Shown: positions 20,470 through 30,750, counted from the stretch's first letter. The stretch: 64,000 bases of DNA from Pantoea sp. Eser (GCA_009830035.1 SZZY01000010.1:122356-186355); one strand, 5' to 3'. The notes: generated by a model from the sequence alone, not told the origin. Program-made: numbers and translations.

Positions 20470-20772
20470 TTAGCGATCGCCTGCTTCGTCAGCTGAATTT
20501 TTGATTCGTATCTGAAGCCCCGAAATCTGGCTGGTGATATCAGCGGTTCTTTCCTCCAGCGTGCGGATTGCACTGGCAATGACCGAGAAGCCCCGCCCGT
20601 GAACGCCTGCCCGGGCCGCTTCAATGCTGGCGTTTAACGAGATCAACTTAATCTGGGCGGCGATATCGCCATTTTCAGTCACCAGACCGGCTATCTCGTC
20701 TGCCATGCCGACCGTCTGCGCGCGGCGACAGCCGATCGGTTTCAGATTGTTTTTTTAATAAGTTACGGAACA
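20470..20772 (-). pseudogene. Methyl-accepting chemotaxis protein remnant
   Basis: ATG 20772 starts MFRNLLKKQSETDRLS. Then the frame breaks and jumps to the highly conserved signalling tip of a chemoreceptor (ISLNASIEAARAGVHGRGFS, IRTLEERTADITSQI), ending at 20470. Sensor and linker regions are missing. Only start and tip survive, so it is non-functional. Confidence 0.8.
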
Positions 20773-21021
20773 TTTTTTTCCTAGCATACGTTACGTCATA
20801 AAGGCAAAGTTGCACAGGGTGTTATGGGCAGGCGGACGGGAACTGTGATTTTGCGCACAGCCTGCCGAGCTGACTTTATTCAGCCGTACCCGATCGCGCA
20901 GGATTTGCCTCGCCGCTGGCGGCGAAAAGCGGACTTACTTTGTAACTTAATGTACCCTGTTAAGCAAGCTGGCTGGCTCAAACACTCCCCAAAAACCTCT
21001 TGTTAACAGGTAACATCGGTA

Positions 21022-21300
21022 ATGGCTCTGATCCCGAAAAACTATACGCGGCTGGAAAGTGGCTATCGTGAAAAAGCGTTAAAAATCTATCCGAGGGTGT
21101 GTGGACGCTGCTCACGCGAGTTCGTTTATTCGAACCTGCGTGAATTAACCGTTCACCATATCGATCACGATCACACTAATAACCCGGAAGATGGCAGCAA
21201 CTGGGAGTTATTGTGTCTCTACTGCCACGACCACGACCACGAGCATCCGAAGTACACCGAAGCCGATCAGTATGGCACCAACGTGGTGGCGGGTGCTGAT
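21022..21300 (+). pseudogene. yajD: YajD-type HNH nuclease, 3' end lost
   Basis: The first 92 residues are almost identical to E. coli YajD: IPKNYTRLESGYREKALKIY, the zinc CGRC, and the HNH core LTVHHIDHDHTNNPEDGSN with CLYCHDH. A two-residue insertion (HDHDHEH) is present. After YGTNVVAGAD the sequence leaves YajD and becomes antisense to a binding-protein fragment; the frame runs on to 21564 with foreign sequence. The HNH core is complete, so a chimeric product might keep its fold, but the tail is wrong. Confidence 0.88.
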
Positions 21301-21649
21301 TGGCCCAGCTACTCAGCGCGCCAAGCTGATCGACCACCTTCAGCGCGGTTTGCGGATAGCTTTCAGCAAATTTACGGCTGGCAAGATAGAAGGTGTAATG
21401 CGGCACCAGCCCTTCGGCATTTTTTACCAGCGCGGCGATCACGCGCGGATAGATCGGGCTGTCGCTCTGTTGCATTTGCTGGCGCAGAAAACGACTCATC
21501 GCTTCTTCGCCCTGCGGCATCTCGCTGCTGGCAACCGGCCTTAACCGCAACTGCTGCGGGGTGATCAGGGAGGTGGTACTCAGCGGCACGGCGTTATGCA
21601 GGGTGTTTTCCAGTTCGCGGATGCGGCTCCGCCTCGCTGTTTCTGTCAC
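21301..21649 (-). pseudogene. Fragment resembling a sulfonate/nitrate-type ABC binding protein
   Basis: The minus-strand frame contains AEGLVPHYTFYLASRKFAES and ALKVVDQLGALSSWANQH, the pattern of the C-terminal lobe of SsuA-like periplasmic binding proteins. The part before it (PQQLRLRPVASSEMPQGEEA) I cannot place. Both ends are cut: one joins yajD, the other the MFS gene. Confidence 0.5.
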
Positions 21650-22632
21650 GCATACTGTTGGGCATTGGGGAAGGCGCAGCGCTGCCTTCCCAGGCGCGTG
21701 CCATGACCTTCTGGTTCTCCAGCGAAAAGCGTGGTTTCGTCCAGGGCATCACCCACTCCTTTTCCCGATTCGGTAATGCCGTTACACCGTCACTGGTGGC
21801 GCTACTGGTGATGCTGCACTCTTGGCGTTTCTCGTTTATCGCCTTATGGGTGATCACCGCAGTGTGGCTGGCGTTCTGGATCGCCGGCTTCCGCGATAAT
21901 CCTCATCTGATTGGCGACATGAGTGAAGAGGAGCGCAAAATCCTGCCGAAACCGGATGCCAGCCTGACCGTAAAAGCGCCCACGCCGTGGAAGGCGCTGC
22001 TGAAACGTATTGGCCCGACGATGGGCGTCTATTTCTGCTACGGCTGGACCGGCTGGCTGTTTTTTACCTGGCTGCCCACCTTCTTTATGAACGGTCGTGG
22101 CATGGATCTGAAATCGTCAGCGCTGTTTACCTCGGCGGTCTTTCTCTCCGGCGTGGTCGGCAATACGGTCGGCGGGGTGGTCAGCGACCGGATCCTGAAA
22201 CGCACCGGCAATGTGGTCGCTGCGCGGCGTAACGTGATTATCTTCAGCTTTCTTTCCGCCGGCTTACTGCTGATACCGGTGATCGGCTCCACCGATATGA
22301 CCGTGATTACGATCTGCCTCGGCCTGGCCTTTTTCTGCCTCGAACTGACGATTGGTCCGATCTGGGCGGTACCGATGGAGATCACCCCTAAATATGTCGG
22401 TGTCGCCAGCGGGCTGGTGAATGCTGGTTCGGCGGTGGCGGGCATTATTTCACCCATTCTGTTTGGCATCATCATCGACAAAACCGGTAACTGGAGCCTG
22501 CCGTTTTACGGTTCGGTGGTTCTGCTGATGGTGGGCATCGTACTGACCTTCTTTATGCGTCCAGATATTCCCTTGTCTGAAGATGCTCCTTCTCGCGGCG
22601 CGGTTGAGCCGGTTAAGAATGCGTATCACTGA
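21650..22632 (+). pseudogene. MFS anion:cation symporter (sugar-acid type), N-terminus missing
   Basis: About 325 residues with roughly nine membrane segments, starting in the loop LGIGEGAALPSQARAMTFWF typical of ACS-family glucarate/galactarate-type permeases. The first three or so helices (about 110 residues) are absent; in-frame sequence LFLSRILLGIGEG begins just upstream of 21658. The C-terminal half is complete (IWAVPMEITPKYVGVASGL). It ends ten bases before the pdxA-like gene, an evident operon. Without the N-terminal bundle it cannot transport. Confidence 0.82.
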
Positions 22633-22642
22633 GGAAATCCTG

Positions 22643-23640
22643 ATGAAAAAACCTTCTGTTGCACTGGTGCTGGGCGATCCGGCAGGTATTGGTCCGGAGC
22701 TGGTGGCGAAAGTATTGTCACAACCGACGCTGCGCGCGCTGACTAACGTGATTATCATCGCAGACCGCCATGAGCTGGAAATAGGCATGGCGATTGCCGG
22801 TCAGCGTTTTGACTATGACGACATCACCGATACCGCAGCAATTGCGTTCACGGCCGACAGGCCCTTGCTGCTCAATCACGACTGGTCCCGGCGCACGCCC
22901 TTCCTTTATGGCAGCGCCAGCAAACAAAGCGGCGTTCATATCCTGGAGACGCTGGCCCGTGCCGTCGAATTAACCCAGCAGGGTATTACCTAGGGGATCT
23001 GCTTCGCGCCGCTGAATAAGCAGGCGATGCACATGGGCGGGCTGAAGCATCGCGATGAGCTGCACTGGTTTGCTGAGCTGCTGAAGTTTGACTACTTCTG
23101 CTGTGAGGTTAACGTAGTCGACGACCTGTGGGCGGGACGCGCGACGTCGCACATTCCGTTCCGCGATATCGTGAAAAACCTCAGCGTTAAAGGCGTGGTG
23201 GAGACGATTTCACGATGGATCGTACGCTGCGGCAGGCGGGCATCGCCGCGCCCAAAATTGCGGTGCAGGCGCTTAACCCGCACGGCGGCGAGAATGGCCT
23301 GTTTGGCGATGAGGAGCAGACGATTATCCAGCCCGCTATGTCGCAGGCCAGAGCGCTGGGGATTGACGTTTATGGCCCTTATCCGGCAGACACCACCTAT
23401 AAAGCGGTGGAAACCGGCAAGCTGGATGCGGTGGTATCGATGTACCACGACCAGTTCGCCACGGCGCTCAAAATGCTGGGCTTTGAGCGCGGCGTAACGG
23501 TGCAGGGTGGGTTGCCGGTCCCGATTGCCACCGCCAACCACGGCACCGCCTGCAACCTGTATGGGCAAAATCTTGCCACGCCCTCGGCGTTTGAGAATGC
23601 CTTCCGCCTGCTGGTAAAAATGGCCGGCAGTGCCGGTTAA
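22643..23640 (+). pseudogene. PdxA2-type 4-phospho-D-threonate dehydrogenase, stop and frameshift
   Basis: ATG 22643 has GAGGAAATCC before it. The chain reads ALVLGDPAGIGPELVAKVL, then TAG at 22991-22993 (relatives: acidic residue before GICFAPLNKQAMH), continues with the metal-ligand His region, and shifts near 23207. It then continues PKIAVQALNPHGGENGLFGD and SMYHDQFATALKMLGFERGV, with the conserved His and Asp metal sites, to TAA 23638. The pairing with a sugar-acid permease suits the D-threonate/erythronate route rather than vitamin B6 synthesis. Broken twice. Confidence 0.85.
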
Positions 23641-23899
23641 GACGACGCGGTTATCCCGGCTTACTGCCGGGATCTCGCCTGCTTATCCGGACGATGGCGA
23701 CGGCAGGCAGAGGTTAATCGCAGCTTCAGACCCGCGGATGCGCCTGCGTATTGCATCTGGCCTTAGGATTGCGGCTGGTATCGGTTATAACCGGTCTCCG
23801 TGATCAAACCGGCAATAAGGCGTGGCGCGTGGATAATCGCTCGCCAGCCGTGCTGTTATCCACGCGCGGACGAATCCCACCGCTATCCGGGCGAAACAC
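23641..23899. other. Intergenic, nothing assigned
   Basis: Lies between convergent pseudogenes. No gene or T-tailed hairpin recognised. Confidence 0.4.
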
Positions 23900-24538
23900 T
23901 CAGTACAGGGTGTTTTTCAACCGCTCCGGCAGGGCTTTATCATACGCCTCGCCATCGATCTCTTTACCGGCGATCTGGTTCAGGATACTGTCGGTGCTGG
24001 GCAACTGCTGACGCTCAATCTGTACTGCCGGGTCCCATAATCTGGCGCGGATAATGGCGCGACTGCACTGGAAAAAACCGCTCTACAGCAAAATGCGCAA
24101 GACGGTTTTGGGGGATTTATTATTGACGGCGAAGCGCGCAATCAGCGTTGGATCGGTGCTGATTGTCGCTCTGCCGTTGACCCGCAAGGTCTCGCCAATC
24201 CCTGAGATGAGAAACAGCAGCGCCACCCGGTTGTCGTGCAGAATGTTACGTAGGCTATTGATTCGGTTATTGCCTCGCCGGTCGGGCAACAGCAGCGTGC
24301 GGTCATTTTCTATTTCAATGAAGCCCGCCGGATCGCCGCGGGGTGACACGTCCAGCCCGTCCGGACCAGAGGTCGCCAGCGCCACAAAAGATGAGGCTTC
24401 GATAAACGGACGATAAGCCGGATGAATATGGTCAGTCACCTTGGCCAGTGAAGGTGTAGCCACCGCGCCGTAAATCCGCTCCAGTTCTGCCAGCTCAGTA
24501 ATCGAGGTTTTCTCTTCAGTCATCTTATCCACTTCCAT
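23900..24538 (-). pseudogene. Pyridoxamine-phosphate-oxidase-fold flavoprotein with one in-frame stop
   Basis: One frame from ATG 24538 (or ATG 24523) to TGA 23900 encodes a PPOX family protein. It has IEASSFVALATSGPDGLDVS, PRGDPAGFIEIEND and NRINSLRNILHDNRVALLFL (FMN/F420-binding region), then after TAG 24083-24085 FFQCSRAIIRARLWDPAVQ and GKEIDGEAYDKALPERLKNT. The stop removes the last 60 residues, including the conserved FQCSRA strand. Divergent from an intact XRE regulator, a common arrangement for such oxidoreductases. Confidence 0.83.
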
Positions 24539-24746
24539 TTTGATCAGGGATGCCCACTACAGATTATGGCTAACGTCGCCCCGGTTCCACACTTCACTCC
24601 GGGTCACTGTCAGCACGTGGCGGGTCGCGAAAGAGTGTAAGTAAGCATGAGCGAAGCCTTTAATAAAAATACCGTATTGATATAAAAACAGCGGGACGTG
24701 TCAGTTGTTCGCAGAACCAGAATAAAAATGTCAAAGGGGATGCCAG

Positions 24747-25556
24747 ATGGTAAAAAAAACCACACCAGAGCAACGGCGTGAATTAGGGGCTTTTTTGATT
24801 AGCCGGCGGGCGAGGTTAAATCCGCAGGAATATGGGCTGCCGAAAGGAACGCGCCGGACGCCAGGCTTACGGCGTGAAGAGGTGACGATTCTGGCTGGCG
24901 TCAGCGTCAGCTGGTATACTTGGCTGGAGCAGGGCCGCGAAATTAAGCCGTCTGCCGACGCGCTGCAGCGAATCGCCAGCGTGCTTAAACTCAACCGGGT
25001 CGAATCATCCCACCTTTTTGCGCTCTCACCCAGAGAACAACCGGTGCCGCGTCAGGTCGATTCGGGGGTAACGGAAGGTCTCGATATGCTGGTCAGGGCC
25101 ATCGATCCTATTCCGGCCTACGTGCGCAATGCCCGGCTGGATATCCTCGCCTGGAATGATGCGATTGCCGACCTGTTCATGGACTACGGCTCGCTCAAGC
25201 CGCACGAACGAAATACGCTGCGGCTGCTTTTTCTCTATCAGCCGTATCGCACCCTGATCCTCGACTGGGAACAGATGGCGCGCGGCATGATCTCGGTTTT
25301 TCGCGCTTCACGGGCGCATGCCCAAAACAAAGCCCCGTTTGATGCGCTGATCAAAGAGCTGTCAGAAAACTCACCGGAGTTCTACGAATGGTGGCAGGAC
25401 ACCGACGTGCTGGGCATGAGCGAAGGCAGTAAGCGCCTGATGCACCCGGTTTCCGGACACATCGAATTCACCTACGTGGCGTTAACTCCTGAGGGCAGAC
25501 CCGACCTGTCACTGGTGACCTATATCCCCCGACACGTAGCCAGTGACTGCCAGTAA
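24747..25556 (+). CDS. XRE-family regulator with MmyB-like ligand domain
   Basis: Intact, 269 residues, with AAAGGGG before ATG 24747. The helix-turn-helix (LRREEVTILAGVSVSWYTWL, residues about 43-62, then LEQGREIKPSADALQRIA) precedes the MmyB-type domain (PIPAYVRNARLDILAWNDA, EFYEWWQDTDVLG, LMHPVSGHIEFTYVAL). That domain binds fatty-acid-like ligands in some homologues. Family members usually control a divergent oxidoreductase; here that is the PPOX-fold gene at 23900-24538, now broken. Confidence 0.88.
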   Translation: MVKKTTPEQRRELGAFLISRRARLNPQEYGLPKGTRRTPGLRREEVTILAGVSVSWYTWLEQGREIKPSADALQRIASVLKLNRVESSHLFALSPREQPVPRQVDSGVTEGLDMLVRAIDPIPAYVRNARLDILAWNDAIADLFMDYGSLKPHERNTLRLLFLYQPYRTLILDWEQMARGMISVFRASRAHAQNKAPFDALIKELSENSPEFYEWWQDTDVLGMSEGSKRLMHPVSGHIEFTYVALTPEGRPDLSLVTYIPRHVASDCQ

Positions 25557-25655
25557 TAGGATAACAACACGCCTTCCTGGGTTGAAATGAGATGCCTAAG
25601 ATGGATTTAACGCAGCACAACCGCGCTGCATTTTATCTCTCAGGAGGCAGTCAAT

Positions 25656-25860
25656 ATGTCATCTCAATGATTCCGACCCGATTCAGTTTCCGCTCCGCTG
25701 GCGGTATCACGCAATCCCGCAACCGATGAGCTGATCGCGACCTATGCCGGCCAGACGGCGCAGCAGATAGAGCAGCTGCTGGAGCAGAATGCGGCTGCAT
25801 TCTGCATCTGGCGGGCCACACCGCTGCGTGAGCGGTGCCGCCGGCAGCTGAACAGGAGGT
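25656..25860 (+). pseudogene. Aldehyde dehydrogenase, N-terminal remnant
   Basis: A perfect AGGAGG site precedes ATG 25656, but TGA follows after four codons. A shifted frame then reads AVSRNPATDELIATYAGQ and AAAFCIWRATPLRER, the N-terminus of Sad-type succinate-semialdehyde dehydrogenases. About 65 residues remain; the nucleotide and catalytic domains are gone and a LysE-type pseudogene follows on the other strand. Confidence 0.75.
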
Positions 25861-25897
25861 GTATCGCATCGGTTACCTGGCCCGCGGTGCGGTGGCG

Positions 25898-26285
25898 TCA
25901 GTGGATCAGCGCGGATAAGGCGATAGCCAGCAGCACGGTTCCGCCGAGGGTGTTGATATATTTACGCAGCGTGGCGGTGCTGATGGCGCGGGTTGAGGTC
26001 ATCAGCAGCTGGCTGGCAGCGCTGAGCCAGCCGGCCATGATCGCGTACCGTAGCCAGCAGCAGGAAGTCGCGTACATTGCCGCTCTGGCCGGCAAAGCGC
26101 GACACTACGGTCGGGTAAAGCAGTACGGCTTTGGGGTTAAGCAGGTTGGCCAGGAAAGCCTGTGACAGTGTAACCGGTTGCGGGGCGGGGCTGACAACTT
26201 GCTGGCGGGCTCGCAGGCCGCTGATAATTAACTGGCTACCCAGCCACAGCAGATAAACGGTGCCGGCAATCTGCAGAAAGCGCAT
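25898..26285 (-). pseudogene. LysE/RhtB-type amino-acid exporter, truncated and frameshifted
   Basis: FLQIAGTVYLLWLGSQLIIS is the third helix of an RhtB protein, followed by VTLSQAFLANLLNPKAVLLY, the signature NPKA loop, then a shift near 26055. It continues AGWLSAASQLLMTSTRAIST to TGA 25898. The first 70 or so residues are absent. Confidence 0.8.
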
Positions 26286-26597
26286 AGTCAGAATTGCTGC
26301 CTTCGATTATCTGTTGCATCTGGGGCAGCAACTGTTGGCTATCATGATGATCGATGCCGCAGAATACCGCAACTGTAGTATGCTTTATCCTCGCTGCTGA
26401 AGTGCGGAATCAACCACCAACCCGCCAGCGCCAGCACCGCCAGCAGCGGCACTATCCATTTGAGTTTAACCTTAACCAACACAACCCGCTGTTATCTGCA
26501 GAAGAGGCTCGCCAGAGAATCGCCGGACACAGGGCGCGTATCCTGCCATATATCCGGCTCGCCGTTAACCGATGCTGTCAGGCGGTTGAGTTCAGGT
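26286..26597 (-). other. Coding-like debris, family unknown
   Basis: Minus-strand frames include LKWIVPLLAVLALAGWWLIP, a single membrane anchor or signal sequence followed by HFSSEDKAYYS, preceded by EPELNRLTASVNGEPDIWQD. These look like ends of two former genes, but neither is recognisable. Confidence 0.3.
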
Positions 26598-27306
26598 TCA
26601 CGCGCTGGTGGCGTCAATCAGGCGTGCGTCGATAACGGCATCCGGCATCATCTGTTGCAGACCCGAGATCAGATCGTCACTGGCCTGTTGCAGCGCCGCC
26701 AGCGGCATTGCCGGCAGGCTTTCAAGGATAAACCACATCTGACGCGCCTGCGCATCCAGCCGGGTGCGCACCCCCTGACGCCAGTTCCAGCGGCGGCAGG
26801 TAACGCCCCGAGCGTCGCGCCAGATCACCTCTCCCGGCTCCGGTGATTCAAACACCACGTCGCCTTCTTTGACCGTATCAAACGGCTCGCTGCCATCGGC
26901 GATCGTCAGCCGCGGCGCGCCTACGTAGGCGGCAATGTTTTCACCGCCAGCCGGCAGCGCATACTGAATGCTGATGGCGTTATAGAGATCGACCACCGGA
27001 TCGATAGCCGGCATGACGCCATCGTGAAATACCCGTTTGCGCAGCGCATCAGCCGAGCAGGGAGTGCGTTTCGCTTTCGCGCCAAACGCTTTGAACACCT
27101 CCCCCCACGCCGCAAGATGGGCGTCGGCCCACTCCACATCCTGCTCCAGCACCTGGCGGCAGGCCCGTTGCAGCGCCTGTTCGGCAACCTCCGGTCGGGT
27201 GAGTGGCGCGGCCTCCACCACAATGCTGATGGCACGAAAGCCGGGTGCCAGCGCAAAGATGGCCGGGTCGATTGATGGATCAACAGATAAAATTGGATAA
27301 TCTCTC
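26598..27306 (-). CDS. B3/B4 tRNA-editing-like domain protein
   Basis: Resembles the stand-alone B3/B4 domain proteins related to the PheRS beta-chain editing domain. It reads LAPGFRAISIVVEAAPLTRP, EVFKAFGAKAKRTPCSADAL, then VDLYNAISIQYALPAGGENI and VIWRDARGVTCRRWNWRQG. The domain is complete and ends at TGA 26598. The natural frame runs upstream of the GTG at 27221, through DYPILSVDPSIDPAIFALAP, to a CTG at 27306 just after an in-frame TAG. No ATG or TTG fits, so the start may be non-canonical or lost. Such proteins are thought to deacylate mischarged tRNA. Divergent from an XRE-cupin regulator. Confidence 0.7.
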
Positions 27307-27334
27307 AGTGACTAATTTATTGCATAGTAATGAC

Positions 27335-27941
27335 CGATGACCAAAAAAGTCAATATATCGACCGATGCCGGCGCTGACGTGTCGAGCGTCAATCAGGCTG
27401 TCTCTGACAGCATTAAAAATTGGCGTAAAAGCCAGAAACTGTCGCTGCATGCGTTATCCCGCCGGGCCGGAGTCAGCAAAGGAATGCTGGTAGAGATTTG
27501 AGAAGGGCGAAGCCAACCCCAGCATCGCGATTTTGTGCAAAATTGCCGCCGCGCTGGGCGTGTCGGTGGCGGATATCGTCAATGTGACCCATACGCCCGC
27601 CGCCTGGCTGATTGACCAAAGTGCGATGCCGACGTTGTGGCAGGGCGAACAGGGCGGTCACGCGCAGCTGCTGGCCGGTACTCGCAGGACAGACATGATT
27701 GAGCTGTGGCGCTGGCAGATGTTTGCCGGTGAAACGTTCCGCTCCGAAGGCCATCCGGAAGGCACGCTGGAACTGCTGCACGTTGAGCAGGGCAGCTTGG
27801 CGTTAACCGTCGGTGATCAGACGATGGTGGTCGGGCCGTGCTGCGCGGCGGTGGCGCGAACCGATATGCCGCACGCCTATGCCAGCGCCGATCAACAAGC
27901 TGGTGATATTCACCGTGACGGTCGCCGAACTGCACCGTTAA
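27335..27941 (+). pseudogene. XRE-cupin transcriptional regulator, two frameshifts
   Basis: ATG 27335 opens a helix-turn-helix (SLHALSRRAGVSKGMLVEI) broken by one extra T at about 27498. It continues EKGEANPSIAILCKIAAALG, then the cupin FRSEGHPEGTLELLHVEQGS and LTVGDQTMVVGPCCAAVAR. A second shift near 27893 precedes the natural end LVIFTVTVAELHR at 27941. Such regulators usually control the divergent gene, here the B3/B4 protein. Confidence 0.85.
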
Positions 27942-28460
27942 TCTTTTTCCGCTGCTGCGGTAACCGCTTCACCGGGAAACGGCAGCAACAGCGCTTTCAG
28001 CATGCTTTCCAGCGCGCTGCGTTCCGCCAGCGAAAGCGGTGCCAGTATCGCGTTCTGGGTGGCGGTATGAACCGCCAACGCCTGCTCAATACAGTGCTGA
28101 CCCTGTGCGGTCAGCCCCACCAGCATACTGCGTTTGTCATTGGGTGACGCCACGCGCGCAATCAGGCCTCGTTGTTCCAGCCGCTTGAGGCGATGGGTCA
28201 TCGCGCCGGAGGTGACGAGCAGCGAGGTATACAGCTGGGTCGGTGACAGACAGTACGGCGTCCCGGCCCGGCGCAACGTCGCCAGCACGTCAAATTCCCC
28301 ATCATGGAAGTCAAACTGCTCCAGCGCCTGACTGCGTGCTTTTGCCAGATGTTTCATCAGGCGCAGCATCCGGCCGACGATACGCATAAGAGGATGCATC
28401 CAGCTCTGGCATCGCACTGTCCCACTGGCTGACGACAAAATCGATATGGTCCTGCATCAT
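27938..28460 (-). pseudogene. MarR-family regulator with an N-terminal frameshift
   Basis: ATG 28460 (MMQDHIDFVVSQWDSAMPEL, with ACAGGTGA before it) is followed by one extra base near 28390. After that an intact MarR winged helix reads DFHDGEFDVLATLRRAGTPY, LSPTQLYTSLLVTSGAMTHR, LEQRGLIARVASPNDKRSM. Re-initiation at an internal start could still make a nearly full DNA-binding domain. Divergent from an MFS gene with a large palindrome between them, so it was probably the repressor of that efflux gene. Confidence 0.82.
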
Positions 28461-28517
28461 TCACCTGTTAACTCTGTGGCTAATTTGTCGGGTTGTGCTT
28501 AGCCTCTTAACGCCGTT

Positions 28518-28549
28518 CGCCATTTATCTTAACATTAAGATAAATGGCG
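28518..28549. promoter_or_regulatory. Perfect 32-bp palindrome, probable MarR operator
   Basis: CGCCATTTATCTTAA, a 2-base centre CA, then the exact reverse complement. It lies between the divergent marR-like gene (start 28460) and MFS gene (start 28591). The core ATCTTAA/TTAAGAT matches the AT-rich inverted repeats bound by MarR/SlyA dimers. The unusually long arms could also form a hairpin. Confidence 0.75.
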
Positions 28550-28590
28550 ACAGCCTGCTGTCAGCGTTAATCCTGTCCACGGAGCCGGCT

Positions 28591-29589
28591 ATGCAAAACA
28601 CCCGCTTATTACCCGCTATCTTCGCACCGATTGTGTCGGGCTGAATCTGCGCCCGCTACTGGCGATTATCGGCCCGCTGTTTCCGGCATTGCAACAGCAG
28701 GCCGGTTTGTCGGCAACCACCTTTAGCCTGCTGACCACGCTGCCGGTCGCCATGATGGGGCTTGCCGCACTGGCTGGTCCGTGGCTGCTTAAGCGGTGCG
28801 GCGCGCGGCATTGCGGCAGGCCTGCTTTGCTTGGTTATCGCCTCGCTGTGGCGCGGCTTTTCGCTCTCGCCGCTGTCGCTGATCCTGACCGCGCTGGCGG
28901 GCGGCGCGGGAATCGGCGTAATGCAGGCACTGATGACGGCGCTGATTCGGCAGCGCTATCTCCATGCCGCCCCCACGCTGATGGCGTTATTCAGCACCGG
29001 GATTATGGCGGGTGCGCATCCGCTCTTTTCGCTGCTCGGTTTACCCGCAGCGCTCGCCATCGTCGGCGGGCTGGCGCTGATTACCTTGCTGGTCTGGCAA
29101 TCAGCGAATCCGGATTGCCCGACGGACCGCGCGCCGTCCGCCTCGGTGACAGCGCTGCCCGCGTCGCGCACCTTGTTACTGTTTTTCGGTATTGGAACCG
29201 GCGCCTGCACCCTGGTGCTGGCCTGGCTGCCGCCGTTTTATATCCAGGCTGGCTGGAGCGCCCGCAACAGTGGCTTCCTGCTCGCCGGGCTGACGCTGAC
29301 GGAAGTGTTTGCCGGACTGATCGCATTGGTTGTTGCGCCGGGTGCCATGCCGCTGCTGTCGCTTGGCCTCGGGATCGGGGCGCTGTTTCCGCTGTCGCTG
29401 ATCGTCACGCTCGATCATGCCCGCAATGCCACCGAGGCTGGCGTGCTGTTGTCGCGGGTGCAGGGCGGAGGCTATCTCATCGCGGCCATGATGCCGCTGC
29501 TGGCGGGCTGGGTGCGTGACAGTAGCGCATCGCTGACCAGTGGGCTAATGATGAGCGTCGGTGTGGTGGTGCTGATGGCGATCGCCTAG
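28591..29589 (+). pseudogene. MFS transporter (CynX/NimT-like), frameshifted and partly deleted
   Basis: ATG 28591 starts TRLLPAIFAPIVSG, then stops. The next frame gives NLRPLLAIIGPLFPALQQQA and TTFSLLTTLPVAMMGLAALA. A second shift near 28800 gives the remaining nine or so helices (GIGVMQALMTALIRQRYLHA, VLAWLPPFYIQAGWSARNSG, VQGGGYLIAAMMPLLAGWVR). Family members move cyanate or nitroimidazole-type compounds. At least three lesions, so inactive. Confidence 0.85.
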
Positions 29590-29699
29590 CGGTTCAGACC
29601 GCAGGCAAACTGAATAATCAGTCGAAAATGCTGACAAACTGATTGCTGATACCGGGTTATCTGGCATGCTGCAGATCGGACAAATTTTCAGTAGCCGCA

Positions 29700-30378
29700 A
29701 TGAAAGTCATTGGTCTGTTAGGTGGAATGTCATGGGAGTCGACCGCGCTTTACTATCGCATCCTCAATTAGCAGGTTAAACAACGGCTGGGTGGCCTGCA
29801 CTCGGCGCAGCTGGTGCTTTACAGCGTTGATTTCCAGCCGATTGAGCAGCTACAGGCGGCGGGCGAAATGCTGGCCGCGGCGGCGCAGAATCTGGAGCGT
29901 GCCGGCGCGGAGTTTATCGTGCTGTGTACCAATACCATGCATAAAGTGGCCCCGCAGATTAGCGCAGCGGTTTCCGTGCCGCTGTTGCACATCGCTGATG
30001 CCACCGGGCGGCGTATTCAGCAGGCGGGATTACGCAAGGTGGGGCTGCTGGCGACCCAGTTCACCATGGAGCAGGCGTTTTATCGCGGGCGGCTGGAGCA
30101 GCAATTTGATCTGCAGGTTATCGTCCCGGAGGAAGAGGATCGCGCACTGGTTCATCAGGTGACTTAACACGAGCTGTGCCTCGGCACGATCAATCAATCC
30201 GGCTTCGCGCCAGCGCTATCGGCAGATTATGCAGCAGCTGGTGGAGCAGGGGGCAGAAGCGATCATTCTGGGATGCACAGAGATAACCCTGCTGGTGGAT
30301 GACAGCGATGCCAGCGTGCCGTTATTTGATACCACGCTGATTCACGCCGAAGAGGCGGTGATCTAGGTGCTGGCATAG
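29700..30378 (+). pseudogene. ygeA: YgeA-type amino-acid racemase, stops and frameshift
   Basis: ATG 29700 begins KVIGLLGGMSWESTALYYR. TAG at 29769-29771 stands where E. coli YgeA has Glu (RLINEGIKQRLGG). The frame continues with the first catalytic Cys region (EFIVLCTNTMHKVAPQI), TAA near 30166, HELCLGTI, a shift near 30200, and the second catalytic Cys (AIILGCTEITLLVDD). It ends FDTTLIHAEEAV. E. coli YgeA racemises homoserine and other amino acids. Both catalytic cysteines are still encoded, but the frame is broken at least three times. Confidence 0.9.
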
Positions 30379-30427
30379 ATCTTTTCAAACCGGCAGCAGA
30401 CTCGCTGCCATTTCCCCCGGAGCAGGC

Positions 30428-30750
30428 ATGAAAATTGATAATTTGCCGTTTGGACTGACGCAGTGGGAGCAGGTGGAAGAAACGGTCCATCCCGGCGAAC
30501 GGGGCCAGGTGATTTGGCGGACCCTACAGTTCAACGATATACGCGTCAGGATGGTCGATTATTCGCCGGGTTATCTCGCCGATCACTGGTGCGTTAAAGG
30601 CCACATTCTGCTGTGCCTCGACGGGGAACTTCATACCGAGCTGGCCGATGGACGCCGCTATCTGCTGACGCTAGGCACCAGATGGAAGACAATGCTGAAC
30701 CGCATCGTTCTTCAACGCCGGTTGGCGCCCGGCTGTTCATTGTTGATTAA
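30428..30750 (+). pseudogene. DHCW-motif cupin protein, one frameshift
   Basis: ATG 30428 begins KIDNLPFGLTQWEQVEETVH. The family motif DHWC occurs in YSPGYLADHWCVKGHILLCL. One base is lost near 30683, after which the natural frame reads DNAEPHRSSTPVGARLFIVD and stops at 30748-30750, giving the usual size of about 108 residues. As sequenced, the frame runs on in foreign sequence to 30850. Function unknown; family members are small cytosolic single-domain cupins. Confidence 0.85.

Noticed and set aside
9000..20800. Region with unknown genes considered as a defence island or prophage.
   Set aside because: Apart from a 50-residue integrase tail there are no phage structural, restriction, toxin-antitoxin or nuclease genes; recognisable members are ordinary metabolic or stress genes.
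21022..21564. Extended YajD considered as a novel fused nuclease.
   Set aside because: The added tail is antisense to a binding-protein fragment and has no domain-like pattern; a deletion scar is simpler.
28591..29519. Long overlapping frame (Ala/Arg-rich, from 28689) considered as a separate protein.
   Set aside because: Only its first part matches the MFS gene; the rest is the out-of-frame shadow of the MFS helices read in the neighbouring frame.
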